From Apostichopus japonicus (taxonomy: Eukaryota > Echinodermata > Holothuroidea > Aspidochirotida > Stichopodidae): a stretch of 64,000 bases of DNA. How positions within the stretch are numbered: the first letter of the stretch is position 1; every line of letters begins with the position of its first letter. Positions 25,901-36,768 of this stretch are shown in pieces. The notes beneath the pieces were generated by a model. That model ran no database searches. It was not told the origin of the DNA and saw only the letters and a list, made by a program, of their open reading frames with translations. Location of the stretch: the NCBI RefSeq assembly GCF_037975245.1, contig NC_092582.1:25954077-26018076 (forward strand), in the 5' to 3' direction. The position numbers and the translations under genes were made by a program.

Positions 25901-28900
25901 TTTTTGGCTGATTTGATTACCCTCTGTTTTTGTTGTTGTTGACAGATCCTTGGATCATTAGTACAAGCCAATCCTTTCCATGGTTGCACAGAGCTGGTAA
26001 ACAAAGATCAAGTACAAGGCAGAATAGTGATGGCCCAGCGAGGAAATTGTATGTTCATTGAAAAGGTAACAATTATTACTATCTTCCAGTAAATTGATGA
26101 CTGAAGCCACCCATCAGATGGCCCTGGTGTCATAATTAATATCACCAGACAGATCCCATCAGTCAGGAGTAGATACAAGAATAATTGTCACAATCCTGTT
26201 ATGAAGTAATGGAATTGACCAGATATGACTAAAGATGATAAAAAATGACATCAGATATCCCTGCTTCTTTAAGGATGTGATCTCCTTAACGCTAATCCAT
26301 TAAATTATTCTTAATAAATTCTAACAACTTAACCGACCATGTTTTTTCATCAGCATGTGAACAACAGAACATCTTTGATGTGTTTTAATACCATTTTCCC
26401 TTTGAAAAATTTGTAATGTGAATGGGAACATGTCATTTCAGGACACAAAATTATCACGTTTTTCCCTGTTGAGTTTTATGTTGCATCTTAGGAACTGACC
26501 TAATGGTCTTTTTATTAGACTTAATAGTTCAGTCACTTTAATTGATGAGCCTCAGCTGTTTAATGGGTTAACAATTAAAAATGTTACAGATCTACAAGCT
26601 GGGGGGCTAACACTGTTTTTGAAAGAGTGTCGACAAAAGAGAATTTTTTGCCTGAAGCTGCTCATCTTTTAAGCGATCACGATATTGTTAGACTTGCTCA
26701 CCACTGATGACCTGAGTTTGAATCACTCAGTCTTCAATAATACTTCTGTTCTGTAAATGTTTGTTATTTTTCACAGGAATATGAAAATAAATCTTGACAA
26801 TCTCGCACAGGACCAGAACTGTTGGTTCTGCTACTCATTGGTTCCTTAATTGGAAATCTTTAAGTGTTTTAAGTTTTCCTTGCTGATTATTTTGTGTTAT
26901 TTTCAGGCTAGAATATTGGAGAAGCTCGGTGCTCTGGGAGTGATAATAACGGACAACAATGAATCGTCCAGCAGTGATACCTCTGCAACATTTGCAATGT
27001 CTGGGGACGGCACAGATGATGTCAACATTGGGGTTGTGTTCCTGTTCTACAAGGAAGGAAAGATTCTAGTGGATGCCTTGCAGAACAACGCAAGAGTGGA
27101 TGTCGTTGTCGTAGATAAGGCTAAGTCAGCTGGTAAGATGAAATCTTGAGTAAACTTTGATGTTGAGTACTTAACTAAGAACTGAGTACACTTTGATGTT
27201 GAATAATTTACTAAGAACTGAGTACACTTTGATGTTGAGTACTTTACTTAAAGCTGAGTACACTTTGATGTTGAGTAAGTTGTTAAAACTGTATTTACTT
27301 TGATGTTGAGTACTTTACTGAGAACTGAGTGCACTTTGATGTTGAGTACTTTACTGAGAACTGAGTGCACTTTGATGTTGAGTACTTTACTTAAAACTGA
27401 GTGCACTTTGATGTTGGGTACTTGACTTAAAACTGAGTACACTTTGATGTTGAGTACTTTACTGAGAACTGAGTACACTTTGATGTTGAGTACTTAAATG
27501 AGTACACTTTGACGTTGAGTACTTTACTGAGTACCCTTTGATGTTGAGTACTTTACTTAAAACTGAGTACACTTTGATGTTGAGTACTTTTCTTAAAACT
27601 GAGTGCACTTTGATGTCGGGTACTTTACTTAAAACTGAGTACACTTTGATGTTGAGTACTTTAATGAGTTCACTTTGACGTTGAGTACTTTACTGAGTAC
27701 CCTTTGATGTTGAGTACTTTACTTAAAACTGAGTACACTTTGCTGTTGAGTACTTTACTTAAAACTGAGTACACTTTGCTGTTGAGTACTTTATTTAAAA
27801 CTGAGTACACTTTGATGTTGAGTACTTTACTGAGTACACTTTGATGTTGAGTACTTTACTGAGTACACTTTGATGTTGAGTACTTAACTTAAAACTGAGT
27901 ACACTTTGATGTTGATCACTTTACTTAAAACTCATTACATGATGAGTACAGTATATAACCTCACTTCCCCTACTGTGCTATTTCCTGCCATTTCATACCT
28001 GAAGCATCACACCCTTCCCTCTTACATCTGTATAAGGTACCATTTATAGAGTATTTGGGTGCTAGCTTCAATTCACAACCCTCCCTGTAACATCTATATA
28101 AGTTACCTTTTCTAGAGTATTTGGGTGTTAGTTGCATATGACAACCCTTCCTCTAATTAGCCACAAGATATAATTATATTAAATGTTTTATGGTCTCTAA
28201 GTTTTACATTGTAGATGCTTGTGCAGTCTTTTTGTAACATAAATCAGACCAACATTGCTTCTGAATGTGCTCAAGGACTTCAAGTGAAAAACCAAATCCC
28301 TTTAATATCTCTTGATAACCTAAACATTATGTTTATTGTGTGTTATTCATCACTTATGTATCTATTTCAAGTCATCTGAAGTTGTCATGGACAGTAATAT
28401 GCAAAGCTTGAAAAATTGTGTAATGTTGAATATCAGGTTATTTATAGCCCTCCACTCCCCCACAAACTATGTTCTATTTTACTCATTTCAAACAATAAAG
28501 CATGTCAGTAACACTCCAAACATGTTGATTCATTTTGTCTTTTTCATTTTCTTTCAACGTCAACCCTTACAGATGAGATCAACATCCTCGACATACAGCT
28601 GCAAATGGACGAGCGTCTGGGAATTGCACCAGTGAGGGCCAATGTGGGCACACCAGATGCCAGATATTACCAACAAGATGACGGAGGTGCAGCTATCCCC
28701 TCTGGAGGACCTCAGAGTGAGGGGCTACAGACCACTCTACCTCGTCAACCTACAGACAGCACATCTCAGGGAGGTATGATGCCTGATGAGGTGGAACTGG
28801 CTGGAATAAAACTCAGCGAGGGCAGCATCACTGCAGATGCATCACAGGATGAGGACGCTGCCGTGATAGAAGAGGGCAGCAAACAGACTAGTAAACCAGA

Positions 28901-29573
28901 CAAAGTCTTTGTGAACGTTGACAACGTGCAAGACTTACTGCAGTATGCAGGACTGGAGGCCGATTTATATTTAGTTAACAACCACCAAAATAAACTGGAA
29001 GAAGGGAGAGAGATCTATTCCAAGGTCAGTCCACAGGAACTGCAATTAAGGATGGAGAAAATACTCTTCAAATATATGGCCTCGGATAAGGGGAGAACTT
29101 ACCAACAGGACCAGCAGAGGTCCAAGGATGGGGGCTTAGAGAGCACCTCAGTGGGGGGTATAGTAGCCCCCGAGGACATGGATTTAGTCCTATTACAAAT
29201 ACAAGAAGAATTTATGAAACTAGAAAGTATACAAAATGCATTTCAAAATCTGAATCCAAACCAAGAGGCATCCATTCCAGATTATAGCGGAGCGGTCAAC
29301 GAGGTGGACGGAGTTCCCAACAGTGCAATCAAAGGTGATGAACACGCTGGCAGTCAGTCAAGTATAGAAGATAGAACAACTAGGCAAACAGTAGGTCTTT
29401 CATCCAGGGGAGAGGCGGGGGGTGACCCCGCACCCCTCAGCAGAGTCGAATTATTACAGAAACGGAGGGATGAGATCAGAGAAGAATTGAACAGACAACA
29501 CAAAGAGAATATAGCTTCCCAGGAGAACAGGAGGACTGACAAAACAGTAGAGAATAAAAAACAGGAGCTTTAA
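10937..29573 (+). CDS. EDEM3: EDEM3: ER degradation-enhancing alpha-mannosidase-like protein 3
   Basis: ER-lumen mannosidase family protein that trims mannose from misfolded glycoproteins and routes them to ER-associated degradation. The 20 coding exons are 10937-11043, 13938-13983, 14627-14727, 15481-15633, 16030-16183, 16876-16998, 17859-17964, 18768-18865, 19365-19490, 19967-20050, 20929-21012, 21210-21334, 21801-21969, 22580-22755, 23142-23277, 23630-23711, 24656-24774, 25946-26065, 26907-27132 and 28573-29573. All junctions are GT..AG, the phases agree, and the total is 1,111 codons plus stop. Residues 1-25 are a signal peptide with an [10 protein letters not shown] core. GH47 runs about 35-490: [31 protein letters not shown] (Glu129, equivalent to human Glu147), [13 protein letters not shown] (Asp272), LRPEFVEST (Glu384/Glu387) and [10 protein letters not shown] (calcium-binding Thr470). 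A PA domain spans about 640-775 ([26 protein letters not shown]). Residues 780-1111 form an acidic, Gln-rich tail in one exon ending KQEL, an H/KDEL-type retrieval signal. The protein is about 180 residues longer than human EDEM3. The start was chosen because it gives a signal peptide; the upstream ATG at 10932 stops after two codons. Confidence 0.95.
12952..13666. repeat. Perfect 18-bp inverted repeat bounding 0.7 kb in EDEM3 intron 1
   Basis: GGGTCAGATCCAAAACCT (12952-12969) is the exact reverse complement of 13649-13666. The enclosed DNA repeatedly carries GTTATGGACGGAA or close variants (near 12979, 13337, 13358, 13510 and 13523). It could be a MITE or a decayed element. No TSD was recognised. 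Confidence 0.45.
14741..15135 (+). repeat. About 92-bp minisatellite at the start of EDEM3 intron 3
   Basis: Four copies of a 92-97 bp unit marked by GAGCTCTTAGAAACAT (near 14821, 14918, 15010 and 15102), CAACTATATATCAATTAA and TCTTTAATCAACAG. The first copy includes a short AT run. The array begins within about 15 bp of the exon 3 donor at 14728. Confidence 0.9.
15241..15389 (+). repeat. Degenerate about 20-bp minisatellite in EDEM3 intron 3
   Basis: Imperfect repetition of TGTAGGTGTAATGTGTACA and variants. Confidence 0.8.
15611..15808 (+). repeat. 47-bp tandem repeat containing the exon 4 splice donor
   Basis: The end of exon 4 plus its donor is duplicated in tandem. Four GAGTACTTGG|GTAAGTA donors stand at 15634 (the authentic one), 15681, 15727 and 15775, each in a 46-48 bp unit with ATACAGACTCTG..TTTCAAACTAAT. 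In the exon frame the first intronic codon after Gly136 is TAA, so use of a downstream donor would introduce a stop. Confidence 0.9.
17928..18287 (+). repeat. 52-bp tandem repeat containing the end of exon 7 and its donor
   Basis: About seven units of AAATATTCATACAGGAGAYTGGGTTAGGAGGGGTAAGTGTTGAATTTGTCAT type. The first unit is coding ([11 protein letters not shown]) and ends at the real donor, 17965. Donor-like GTAAGT copies recur at 18017, 18069, 18173 and 18277; weaker ones (GTTTGT, GTTAAG) fall near 18120 and 18224. Each unit also carries an acceptor-like TTCATACAG. Confidence 0.9.
23657..23986 (+). repeat. 110-bp tandem triplication including exon 16 coding end and donor
   Basis: Three 110-bp copies start at 23657, 23767 and 23877. 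Each contains the coding sequence of [18 protein letters not shown] followed by GTAAGTCCTACTCC. Only the first copy is joined to the exon 16 acceptor. The second has one Ile-to-Phe change and the third one Met-to-Ile change, so the copies are recent. The donors are at 23712, 23822 and 23932. Confidence 0.9.
24783..25540 (+). repeat. 55-bp minisatellite at the start of EDEM3 intron 17
   Basis: About 13-14 copies of a 55-bp unit (some shortened to 49 bp) with TAATACTGATGGCCATCAAA, CTGAACAGCATGACATCAAT and CAGTAGCTGTATGA. It begins within about 10 bp of the exon 17 donor at 24775. Higher-order repetition is visible around the TGATTACACTGATGG variants. Confidence 0.95.
27150..27945 (+). repeat. 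36-bp minisatellite at the start of EDEM3 intron 19
   Basis: About 20 copies of a unit combining ACTTTGATGTTGAGTACTTT and ACTGAGAACTGAGTAC, with indel variants. It starts about 17 bp after the exon 19 donor at 27133. Because 36 is a multiple of 3, long spurious frames arise on the minus strand. Confidence 0.95.
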
Positions 29574-32500
29574 CTTAGATTAATATGATTAGGATGATGT
29601 TAAGGAATCCATTATGGTGTTCAATGGATGGTTCTAGTTTGTTTAAAAATCATGATGGATACAGGAAAGAATAGAGTTATATATGTATATGCTGTCCTTG
29701 ACAAGTGCAGATATTATCAAATAAGTTGAATCTGTGAAGAAACTTTCATAGTTGTCATTTGAAGATGGGGAATACAGTTACTCAGTGAAATTAATTTATT
29801 ATGTAGCTATGATTAATATTATTTTACAAGACAGAAATAAGTATTTAGTATTGTTTAAAAGAGTGAGTTGTAAGACTTGAACGTAGAAAGGTATAGGATA
29901 TACTTTTAATGAAATTTTACATCACAGGCACAATGAAGTTATGTAAATAATCAACCTAAATGAGTTGAGTTAAAGGGCAGCAAAGTCGCTTTTTTAATTT
30001 TATTTATTAGAGTACAAAGTTATAAATTATAAAGAGTGTAATTTTTGTTTGTTTAAAAGACACCAGTTTTGGAGATAATTAATATAACATTTTCTGTAAA
30101 CATAACCAACATTTTTATATTCCATACCCTTATTTTTAAATTTTTCACCTATGTCGACCTGAGGTTATCCATCCCAAAATAAACTTTGTGATTAGTTCCA
30201 TTGATTATAATCTATAGGTTCCATCCACTTAATACTGGATGTGTCAAAGGTCAACTTTCTGTTGGGATGTATATATTTGTTATGTAATATTCTCACATAA
30301 ATGGAGACCCTCAATCTAAATAAAATCTCTGTTTGGGAACAACCATTGGAATAATCCTAATTAACTAATTAATTCCAATACAAAAGGTTTTGTGTTCCAC
30401 AAATTTAAGTTAATTTCTCTCTGGAGTCTTCTACAACCTTTGAGGTTTCTATCTGTAATTTAAAACTATTGTTTAATACTCACTGAAAATATTGAGTTCA
30501 AACAATCTTTTTCTGTTATAAAATTTGTATACTTTTGCGATTTATATATAAGATGATAGTGTTGTTGTGATATGGGATTATCCATAACCAATGGATTGAA
30601 TATTTCATTTACCCAATGCAGATGATATCGCAGTAACTTATTGATAAATGCACTTTCTTGCTGTAAGTTATCTCTAGTTTTATTGATTGATACTGAGTTC
30701 CTTTGGTAGAATAATCTATGATGTTAGGCTTGATTGTAAAATGAACTGACTACCTGCCAGTAAACTCTGTTGCATTTTTGATCTTCAAATTTGGCGGTGT
30801 TTTGCTCAGGCAAATCTTTTCCAAAGGATATTGCGAGCAAAGTCATATCTGGTTATGTTTATCACTATATGGTTATATTGCAACAACACTGATCAATATT
30901 ATAATAATATTCATAAGGAAGCAGTCCTATACATTTTCGTACATCTATTCTCATCTGCTCCTATGGTTCTAAGGTTAAGTACAAATGATATTACACCTGT
31001 GTAAGCATCTTGTATTCAAGAAACTTCCTGGGATTGCAGGAACTTCAAAATTCAACTTTTGTTTTAATTACAAGTGAAATTAAAAGCTTATTTGCTTTCT
31101 TGACGACACAGTGTGTGTATCAAAGTATTTTGGATCATCATTAATCCATTTATTTTTCCAAAACTTGCATTCTTGCTTAATCTCAATTAAATCTTTGTTA
31201 AATTTATTTTGGTGCTAATAAATTTTTTGGACTTAGTTTACAGAAGAAATTGGGAAAAGGGGAATTTTGTTGTTGTTGAAAAATGTTGAAGTTGAGATGA
31301 GGTCTTTAAAGGATTTGGTAATATGCAATGTGTAACAGCTATTAATCATGGTCGAATTCATCTAACTAGTGCTTAACTGTGTTTTGTATAAAATGGTTTA
31401 TTCATAGTTATCCTTATTATATTTATCCTGTGAAATTATCCAAGGAAACATATTTAAGACTTGAAAAAATTCATGTTTTAATTCATTTTAAGTTTGGTTA
31501 ATTAGTGGGTTAATTAGTTTGTAAGGATGTAATAATAAGTAGATTTAGTGTATGTTGATGTCAAAGGGTGACTTTAGTCTTGACATGTTTTAGTCCAATA
31601 AATAAGAACAACATGGTTGTTTTGCTAATAGTCATACCTCATTAACACAAATATGATTTTCTTCTTATATTAAGTATGTCTAAATTTCTGAAGTTCTTTG
31701 TGATAATTAAGCATCGCTTCTATTTACGGTGCATAATGTAAGATGTATATTTTAGATTATCTATTATCGAGGAGAGTGTCATGAAGTGTGTTGTGTGAAA
31801 TTATTTGTCATCAAAATAAGTTAGTTTTGTATTTGTCTCAATGTCTTATGTGTACTAAATTGTGATTAAATTAGCTTGGTTTGGTGCTATATTGGAAGGA
31901 CAGTTCATTTGATAATTTAAGATAGTCATCAATCAATGTATTTATGACTCGTCGTTATCCAGTGGGCTCATTCATCAAGAATCATTTCAATCGAAGATAG
32001 ACGTAAAAGGTAACAGACAGACAGACAGACACACAAACACACACACACTCAAAGACACATAAACACCCCCTGTATGTGAGTTATCAACAGTTTTTATATG
32101 TAATAACATGTTATATTTTGTGGCCTAGTACAACCTTTCTTATAAATACAGTTGTGAAGCAGGAATCTTTGTTTCACTCAACTATAATAAATCAAGCAAA
32201 GAAGCCTAGCCTACCCAAGGAAAGACATTTTGGTCACAAAACTGTCATGTCAATTTGAAATATAGAAGAACTTTTTTTTCTGTGTTGCCCCTGCTACCCT
32301 TAAACCAGCATATGTCAACTCATTTGTTGGTCTCCTCTCAAAGTTTGGTTTGTTTTTATTGTATCCTTCTAATCTTTACTCAGTTTTTATCTTTCAAAAG
32401 TGTTCATATGGCCCATGGTTACAACATAATGTCTATAAACATTACATTTCCAGTGTTTTCTTTTGTTCCTGTTTCCTAGCATTTTATTCATTTTTTAAAC

Positions 32501-32600
32501 GTTAGTAAAAAAAAAACTTGCTCATTTATTTCATTGTTTTATCTTGATTATTTAGTGTACAGTCTTAAGTCAAATTTAATTTAATTTAATTTTATTGAGA
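29574..32600 (+). other. EDEM3 3' UTR and downstream AT-rich flank
   Basis: No further exon is seen. AATAAA signals at 30178-30183 and 30319-30324 are the nearest plausible polyadenylation sites, giving a 3' UTR of about 0.6-0.8 kb. Others follow, for example near 31598. The stretch is free of recognisable transposons. A GACA/CA microsatellite lies at 32010-32046. Confidence 0.5.
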
Positions 32601-32961
32601 TATCTTGTTTGACTATGTAACATTATAACAGGATACACATATATTTCATCAGGCATCGTCATGTCTCAAGTCATCAGATGAACATGAATGGAACACTAAT
32701 GTCATGACTGATACTCTAAATGTTTTCAATTTTTTTCGAAAACATTATTATGTTTGTAAGACTTTCCACTCCTTGCAGAGAAAGTATTCCCTGCACAGCC
32801 TTATTTGCACTTAAGAATCGGGCCAAAAACCATGGTTGTTACAATGCTCCATTAACGTGTGAATTTTGGTAAGAAGTGGGAAAAAAGTGTTGAAAGAAAC
32901 CAGCCACTGCTGAAGCCTCCAATGTTGGACCTGAGCAGTTTTGAAAATTGGTTCCTCTACA

Positions 32962-33320
32962 AGAATCTATTGATTCCTGTATTAGTTACTGATTTCTGTA
33001 CTGTTTTAGTAGTGCTTCTTGTATTGGTTACTGTACTAATTCATCACTAGTTCCTCACTAGAACCATCACTGGTTCCTGTGTTGATCCCTGTACTGATTC
33101 TTGTACTGGTTGTTTTACTGGTTCTTGTACTGCATCATGTATTGATTCTAGTATTGTTCCGTTAGTGAATAGGGCACTGATTGCTTTACTGATTCTTGTA
33201 CTGATCCTTGTACTGATTCTTGTACTGGTTGCTTAATTGATTCTTGTACTGATCCCTGTACTGATTCTTGTGCTGGTTGCTTTACATATTTTGGTACTGG
33301 TTCCTGTACTGGTATCCAGA
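32962..33320. repeat. 12/24-bp minisatellite (TTCTTGTACTGA type)
   Basis: Tandem variation on GATTCTTGTACTG with TGGTTGCTTTACT inserts. The Val/Gln/Glu-rich frame on the minus strand through it comes from the 12-bp periodicity. Confidence 0.85.
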
Positions 33321-33876
33321 CATATAGGAGCGTTAAATTAAACACTAAAATATCTGAGTGGAAAATACTTTGAGATTGGCTGTTGAATACTTCAAGTTTG
33401 AACAATACTGAACACTGTTGGACTTTATAGCATATTGGAGGATTATGTTTCTGGCCTCTAAATTATGAGAATATCATTAGATGTTTGCATGCTGTCATAA
33501 CCCTAAAGAGTTTTCACATATGCTAAGCATATGTTATGATTAAATAATTGTTGTCTTATTAGTTTAGGTAGATGGTTAATTAATACATTTTAAAATCACT
33601 TTTAAATTGGTTCTGTTCTCAGATCTTGTGTTGACTCACCAGATTGGGTAGTGGAAAGTAGAAGGGGTGTCTTAATTCATCTTGATACAAACGCCTGTTT
33701 TTAGTGTAGGGGTGGCAGTGGTGGGGTTATTGCCCTCAAGACCTTCACTTTATTTTCAGTTTTTTCAATTTTGGCCAAAATTATTGCAAATATTTTAATT
33801 CGACAATAATTATTTAAGAAGGCATTTTATGCAGCTGGTTTTATTAACGCCATTATATTTTATGGATGGTGGTTTT

Positions 33877-34160
33877 CAAGGGCGGCGGAACCGGGGGGCC
33901 ACAGAGGGCACGTGCCCCCCACTTTCCTCAGGTTAAAAATGTGCCCTTTATCTACATAAAAATTGAGGGGTCTCAAGTTAGCAAGAGGCCAGGGAACCAG
34001 AATGAACGACCACTCGGGAAGGGCCGTTTCCATCTGGTGGCGCTCCGCTCAGATAGTCGTGCATACAACATCAGTCCAATCGATTTTCTGCAAAGTGCCC
34101 TTTGATGTCGGTGCCCCCCACCCCCCCCCCCCCAGATTAAAAGTGCTTCCGCCGCCCGTG
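33877..34160. mobile_element. hAT-type MITE, CAAGGGCGGCGG ends, 284 bp
   Basis: Left terminus CAAGGGCGGCGGAACC, right terminus ..TTCCGCCGCCCGTG. The flanks GTGGTTTT (33869-33876) and GTGGATTT (34161-34168) are an 8-bp TSD with 7 matches. The interior carries a shortened hairpin core (GGTGGCGCTCCGCTCAGATAG) near 34040. It is the short, inverted sibling of the element at 36769-37417. Confidence 0.8.
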
Positions 34161-34537
34161 GTGGATTTTGAACGGGATGGAGGTTAGGGGTGAGAAGGGG
34201 GTGTTTGGGGGATGGGGGATAGATACGCAATTGCTATTGTTTGTAATAGCTTTGATTAGCTCATGTGACTATTTTCATAACATTGATGCTATGAAGAACT
34301 TCCTGTATCAAATTTTTCCTCATCTTGTTCATTCGTCTATTAGTTCTCGGATATACTACAATATCTCTGATTTATCCCTCATGAAATGAAACTTCAAGTT
34401 AGTTTTATTTAAAGAGCCCATGAAGTGGACGTTTCTGAGTCCGTTCATGCATTCCCTTGCAAGACCAAATGCTTTACCACGATACCAAATTTGATCGTCC
34501 GAGATCCCGAAATTGTATTTTCCGAATACCCCGCTTA

Positions 34538-34570
34538 TGACGTCAGAGTGGGAACCCATTCGACTTCCGG
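34538..34570 (+). promoter_or_regulatory. CRE plus ETS promoter-like motifs upstream of THAP ORF
   Basis: A full palindromic CRE, TGACGTCA (34538-34545), is followed by an ETS-type ACTTCCGG (34563-34570), about 130-165 bp before the THAP start codon. CRE and ETS sites close together are common in TATA-less animal promoters. No TATA box is seen. Confidence 0.4.
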
Positions 34571-34701
34571 GTTTTGTGTGTGTACACAGTATCATGCACT
34601 ACTCGCGTAGTGTTGGTACTGTGAGTAGTATACTGTAAATCAACACTTAAATTAGTCGATATATATTATAGTCCTTGGAAAAAATACATTTCATTCGGAA
34701 A

Positions 34702-34899
34702 ATGCCCGGTAGATGTCTTGTCGGAGGGTGTAGTAATACCAATAAACATGGTTTCTCGCCTCACAAGTTCCAGAAGAACGCGAAAACGAGGAGACTTTGG
34801 ATTCACTTTGTGCGAAATACACGGTACGATTTCGCGCAATCGGTATCAAGCCAGATCTGTAGTGGTCACTTCGCCGATGACTCAGTTTCTATCATTTAG
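34702..34899 (+). CDS. THAP-type C2CH zinc-finger ORF (65 aa)
   Basis: MPGRCLVGGC begins a complete THAP zinc finger: Cys5-x4-Cys10, the HKFQKN motif (normally H-x-F-P-K-D), the invariant Trp33 in RRLW, and Cys53-x2-His56 in ICSGHF. THAP domains bind DNA and occur in transcription factors and P-element-type transposases. The frame stops shortly after the finger, so this is either one exon of a longer gene or a truncated remnant. A hAT-like element is inserted 15 bp after the stop. Beyond it, TTTTCTTTTCAG opens a plausible next exon (35952-36052) reading DDQPGPSRQFHQPT.., a linker-like Pro/Ser/Glu-rich sequence ending in TAA. I could not find a donor in matching phase, so the join is unproven. 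The Met at 34702 was chosen because THAP domains begin right at their N-terminus. Confidence 0.7.
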   Translation: MPGRCLVGGCSNTNKHGFSPHKFQKNAKTRRLWIHFVRNTRYDFAQSVSSQICSGHFADDSVSII

Positions 34900-34914
34900 T
34901 TTTGGGGAAAGAGA

Positions 34915-35874
34915 CATAGGCGTAGGAGGCGGGGGGGGGGGGGCTGGGGGACTGCAGCCCCCCAACCAATCATTTTGGTGAAAATTCGGGCAATATGCTT
35001 AGAATTTTTCGGGCATCTACTGAAAGAATAATAATTTGCAATGTGTTTTTCAATATTTTGGTGAAAATTCGGGCAATATGCTGAGAATTTTTTCGGTCAC
35101 CTACTGAAAGAATAATAATTTGCATTTTTTTTCCAATTTTTTTTTGGTGAAAATTTGGGCAATATGCTGAGAATTTTGCGTGCACCTACCAGTGGCGGAG
35201 CGTCCATACAGTCAAAGGGGGCGGATGCCCCCTGACGGACTCAAATGGACTGCTGGCGCCCTTTCAGCTTTTTACCACTTTTTAGTTATTCGCGATTATT
35301 GACTTTTTTATTGCGCTCTCAAATACCTATTGACATTTGTCACATTTTGCTGGTGCAATTTTCTGACAAATGGCGATGACATCTATTTATTCTTCGTTTA
35401 TTTGCAAATTAGCAAGGCCCGGCAAGGGTCATTTCTGGCGATCTAGGGAGTAACTTTACTCAAAAAATTTCTGTACGCTCCGCGCCAACCTGTGGTGGCG
35501 CTCCGCTTAGATAGTGTCAAAAGCGCCCCTACAGACCATTCTCCCCCCCCCCCTGGCCAATACCCCCTAGCTCCGCCACTGGCACCTAGTGAAAGATGAA
35601 GAATTTGCAATGTGTTTTTCAATGGTTAAACTTATATTATTATTATTATCATTATTGTTGTAACGACTTCCCCAATAATTTTAACCAATATGGAAGGGTA
35701 ATAACACGGAAAATGATTTTATGTTATTGGCAGGTGATGTAATAACTGATGGATGCCTATATGATATGCACATTGACATGTGGAACGCGCGCGGAGCGCG
35801 CGAAAAAAAATTGGTTATATTTTTCGGGCAAGTCGTTACAGCCCCCCAAATCAAATGAGGCTCTTACGCCTATG
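34915..35874. mobile_element. hAT-like element, CATAGGCGTA ends, with perfect 8-bp TSD
   Basis: Left end CATAGGCGTAGGAG and right end CTCTTACGCCTATG are inverted. The octamer GAAAGAGA is duplicated exactly (34907-34914 and 35875-35882). The interior has three degenerate copies of GGTGAAAATTCGGGCAATAT and a CGCGCGCGGAGCGCGCG palindrome near 35790. It is interrupted by a second element at 35190-35581. It encodes no transposase. Confidence 0.85.
35190..35581. mobile_element. Nested hAT-type MITE, CAGTGGCGGA family, 392 bp
   Basis: CAGTGGCGGAGCG on the left and CTAGCTCCGCCACTG on the right, flanked by GCACCTAC (35182-35189) and GCACCTAG (35582-35589), an 8-bp TSD with 7 matches. The reverse complement matches the element at 4305-4681 along most of its length, including the hairpin core near 35470-35510. 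Confidence 0.85.
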
Positions 35875-36768
35875 GAAAGAGAAACTTGGGCATCTTGTTA
35901 AGGAGGAAATTCTCCCCGGCAAGTTTCAAAAAATTAAAATTTTCTTTTCAGTTCCACTGGAAGACGATCAACCAGGTCCGTCTAGACAATTTCATCAGCC
36001 AACCGTCGAAGCCGAACCTAGCCTTAGTGAACACACCCCAACACCAGCGTAAAGATCAAGGCTGTCATCCCAAAGACGTTTGAGAAAGGTATTTAAGACC
36101 AAGATTGTTCAAACTTTTTGTGTATGTTAAAAGGAATCTATAAGAATTCGGATGATTCAGATGACATTTCATTAAGATGTAGTCCTCTACAGTTGGCCTA
36201 TAAATTATGTAACCATAGCCTACTGTAACGTCAGGGCGGTAGATTATGCATATTTGTACGGTTCAAGGTAGCCTATGCATACTCTTAGTATCGATGGTGG
36301 GTTTCAAATCGTGCCGCTGAGAGGCCAATTGCTATACCTTTTTTTTAGCCTTACTCTAGGGCCCTAGCCTATCATAACTAACATTGTATGATGCAAAGCA
36401 GTAGGCATACGTACTCTTGGCCTATACTGTAGTATTAATGATGGGTTTCAATTTCGTGCAAGTGTTTGCCGTATATAACTATACGTTGCCTGTTTGTGCG
36501 TATATATGCACAAGTAAAAGTTCTTGGTTTTGAGGCATTTGTGTTCCACCCTGACGTCACTGTAACTTTGTGGTTGTTCACTTTCGCGTTGAAATCGGCT
36601 TACGGAGCTTGCGCTATTGTCTTCAAAACTCAGGACAAAGAAGGATTTTTTTCGTGCGAATTCGTGGTTGCATCATGATTTTTACGTTACAAACAACAAT
36701 AGGCCTAAAAAGGATTTCTTTGCTTCATTTCATAGGGTCTTGAAGGTTGAACCGTAAAGGGACAGAGC

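Noticed and set aside
27248-27644. Minus-strand frames with a 12-residue repeat ([12 protein letters not shown])
   Set aside because: They arise from the 36-bp minisatellite in EDEM3 intron 19; the period is a multiple of three, so no stop appears.
29354-29542. Minus-strand frames inside EDEM3 exon 20
   Set aside because: Shadows of the strongly coding + strand frame.
33148-33405. VQESVKQ-repeat frame on the minus strand
   Set aside because: Product of the 12/24-bp minisatellite; no splice or start context.
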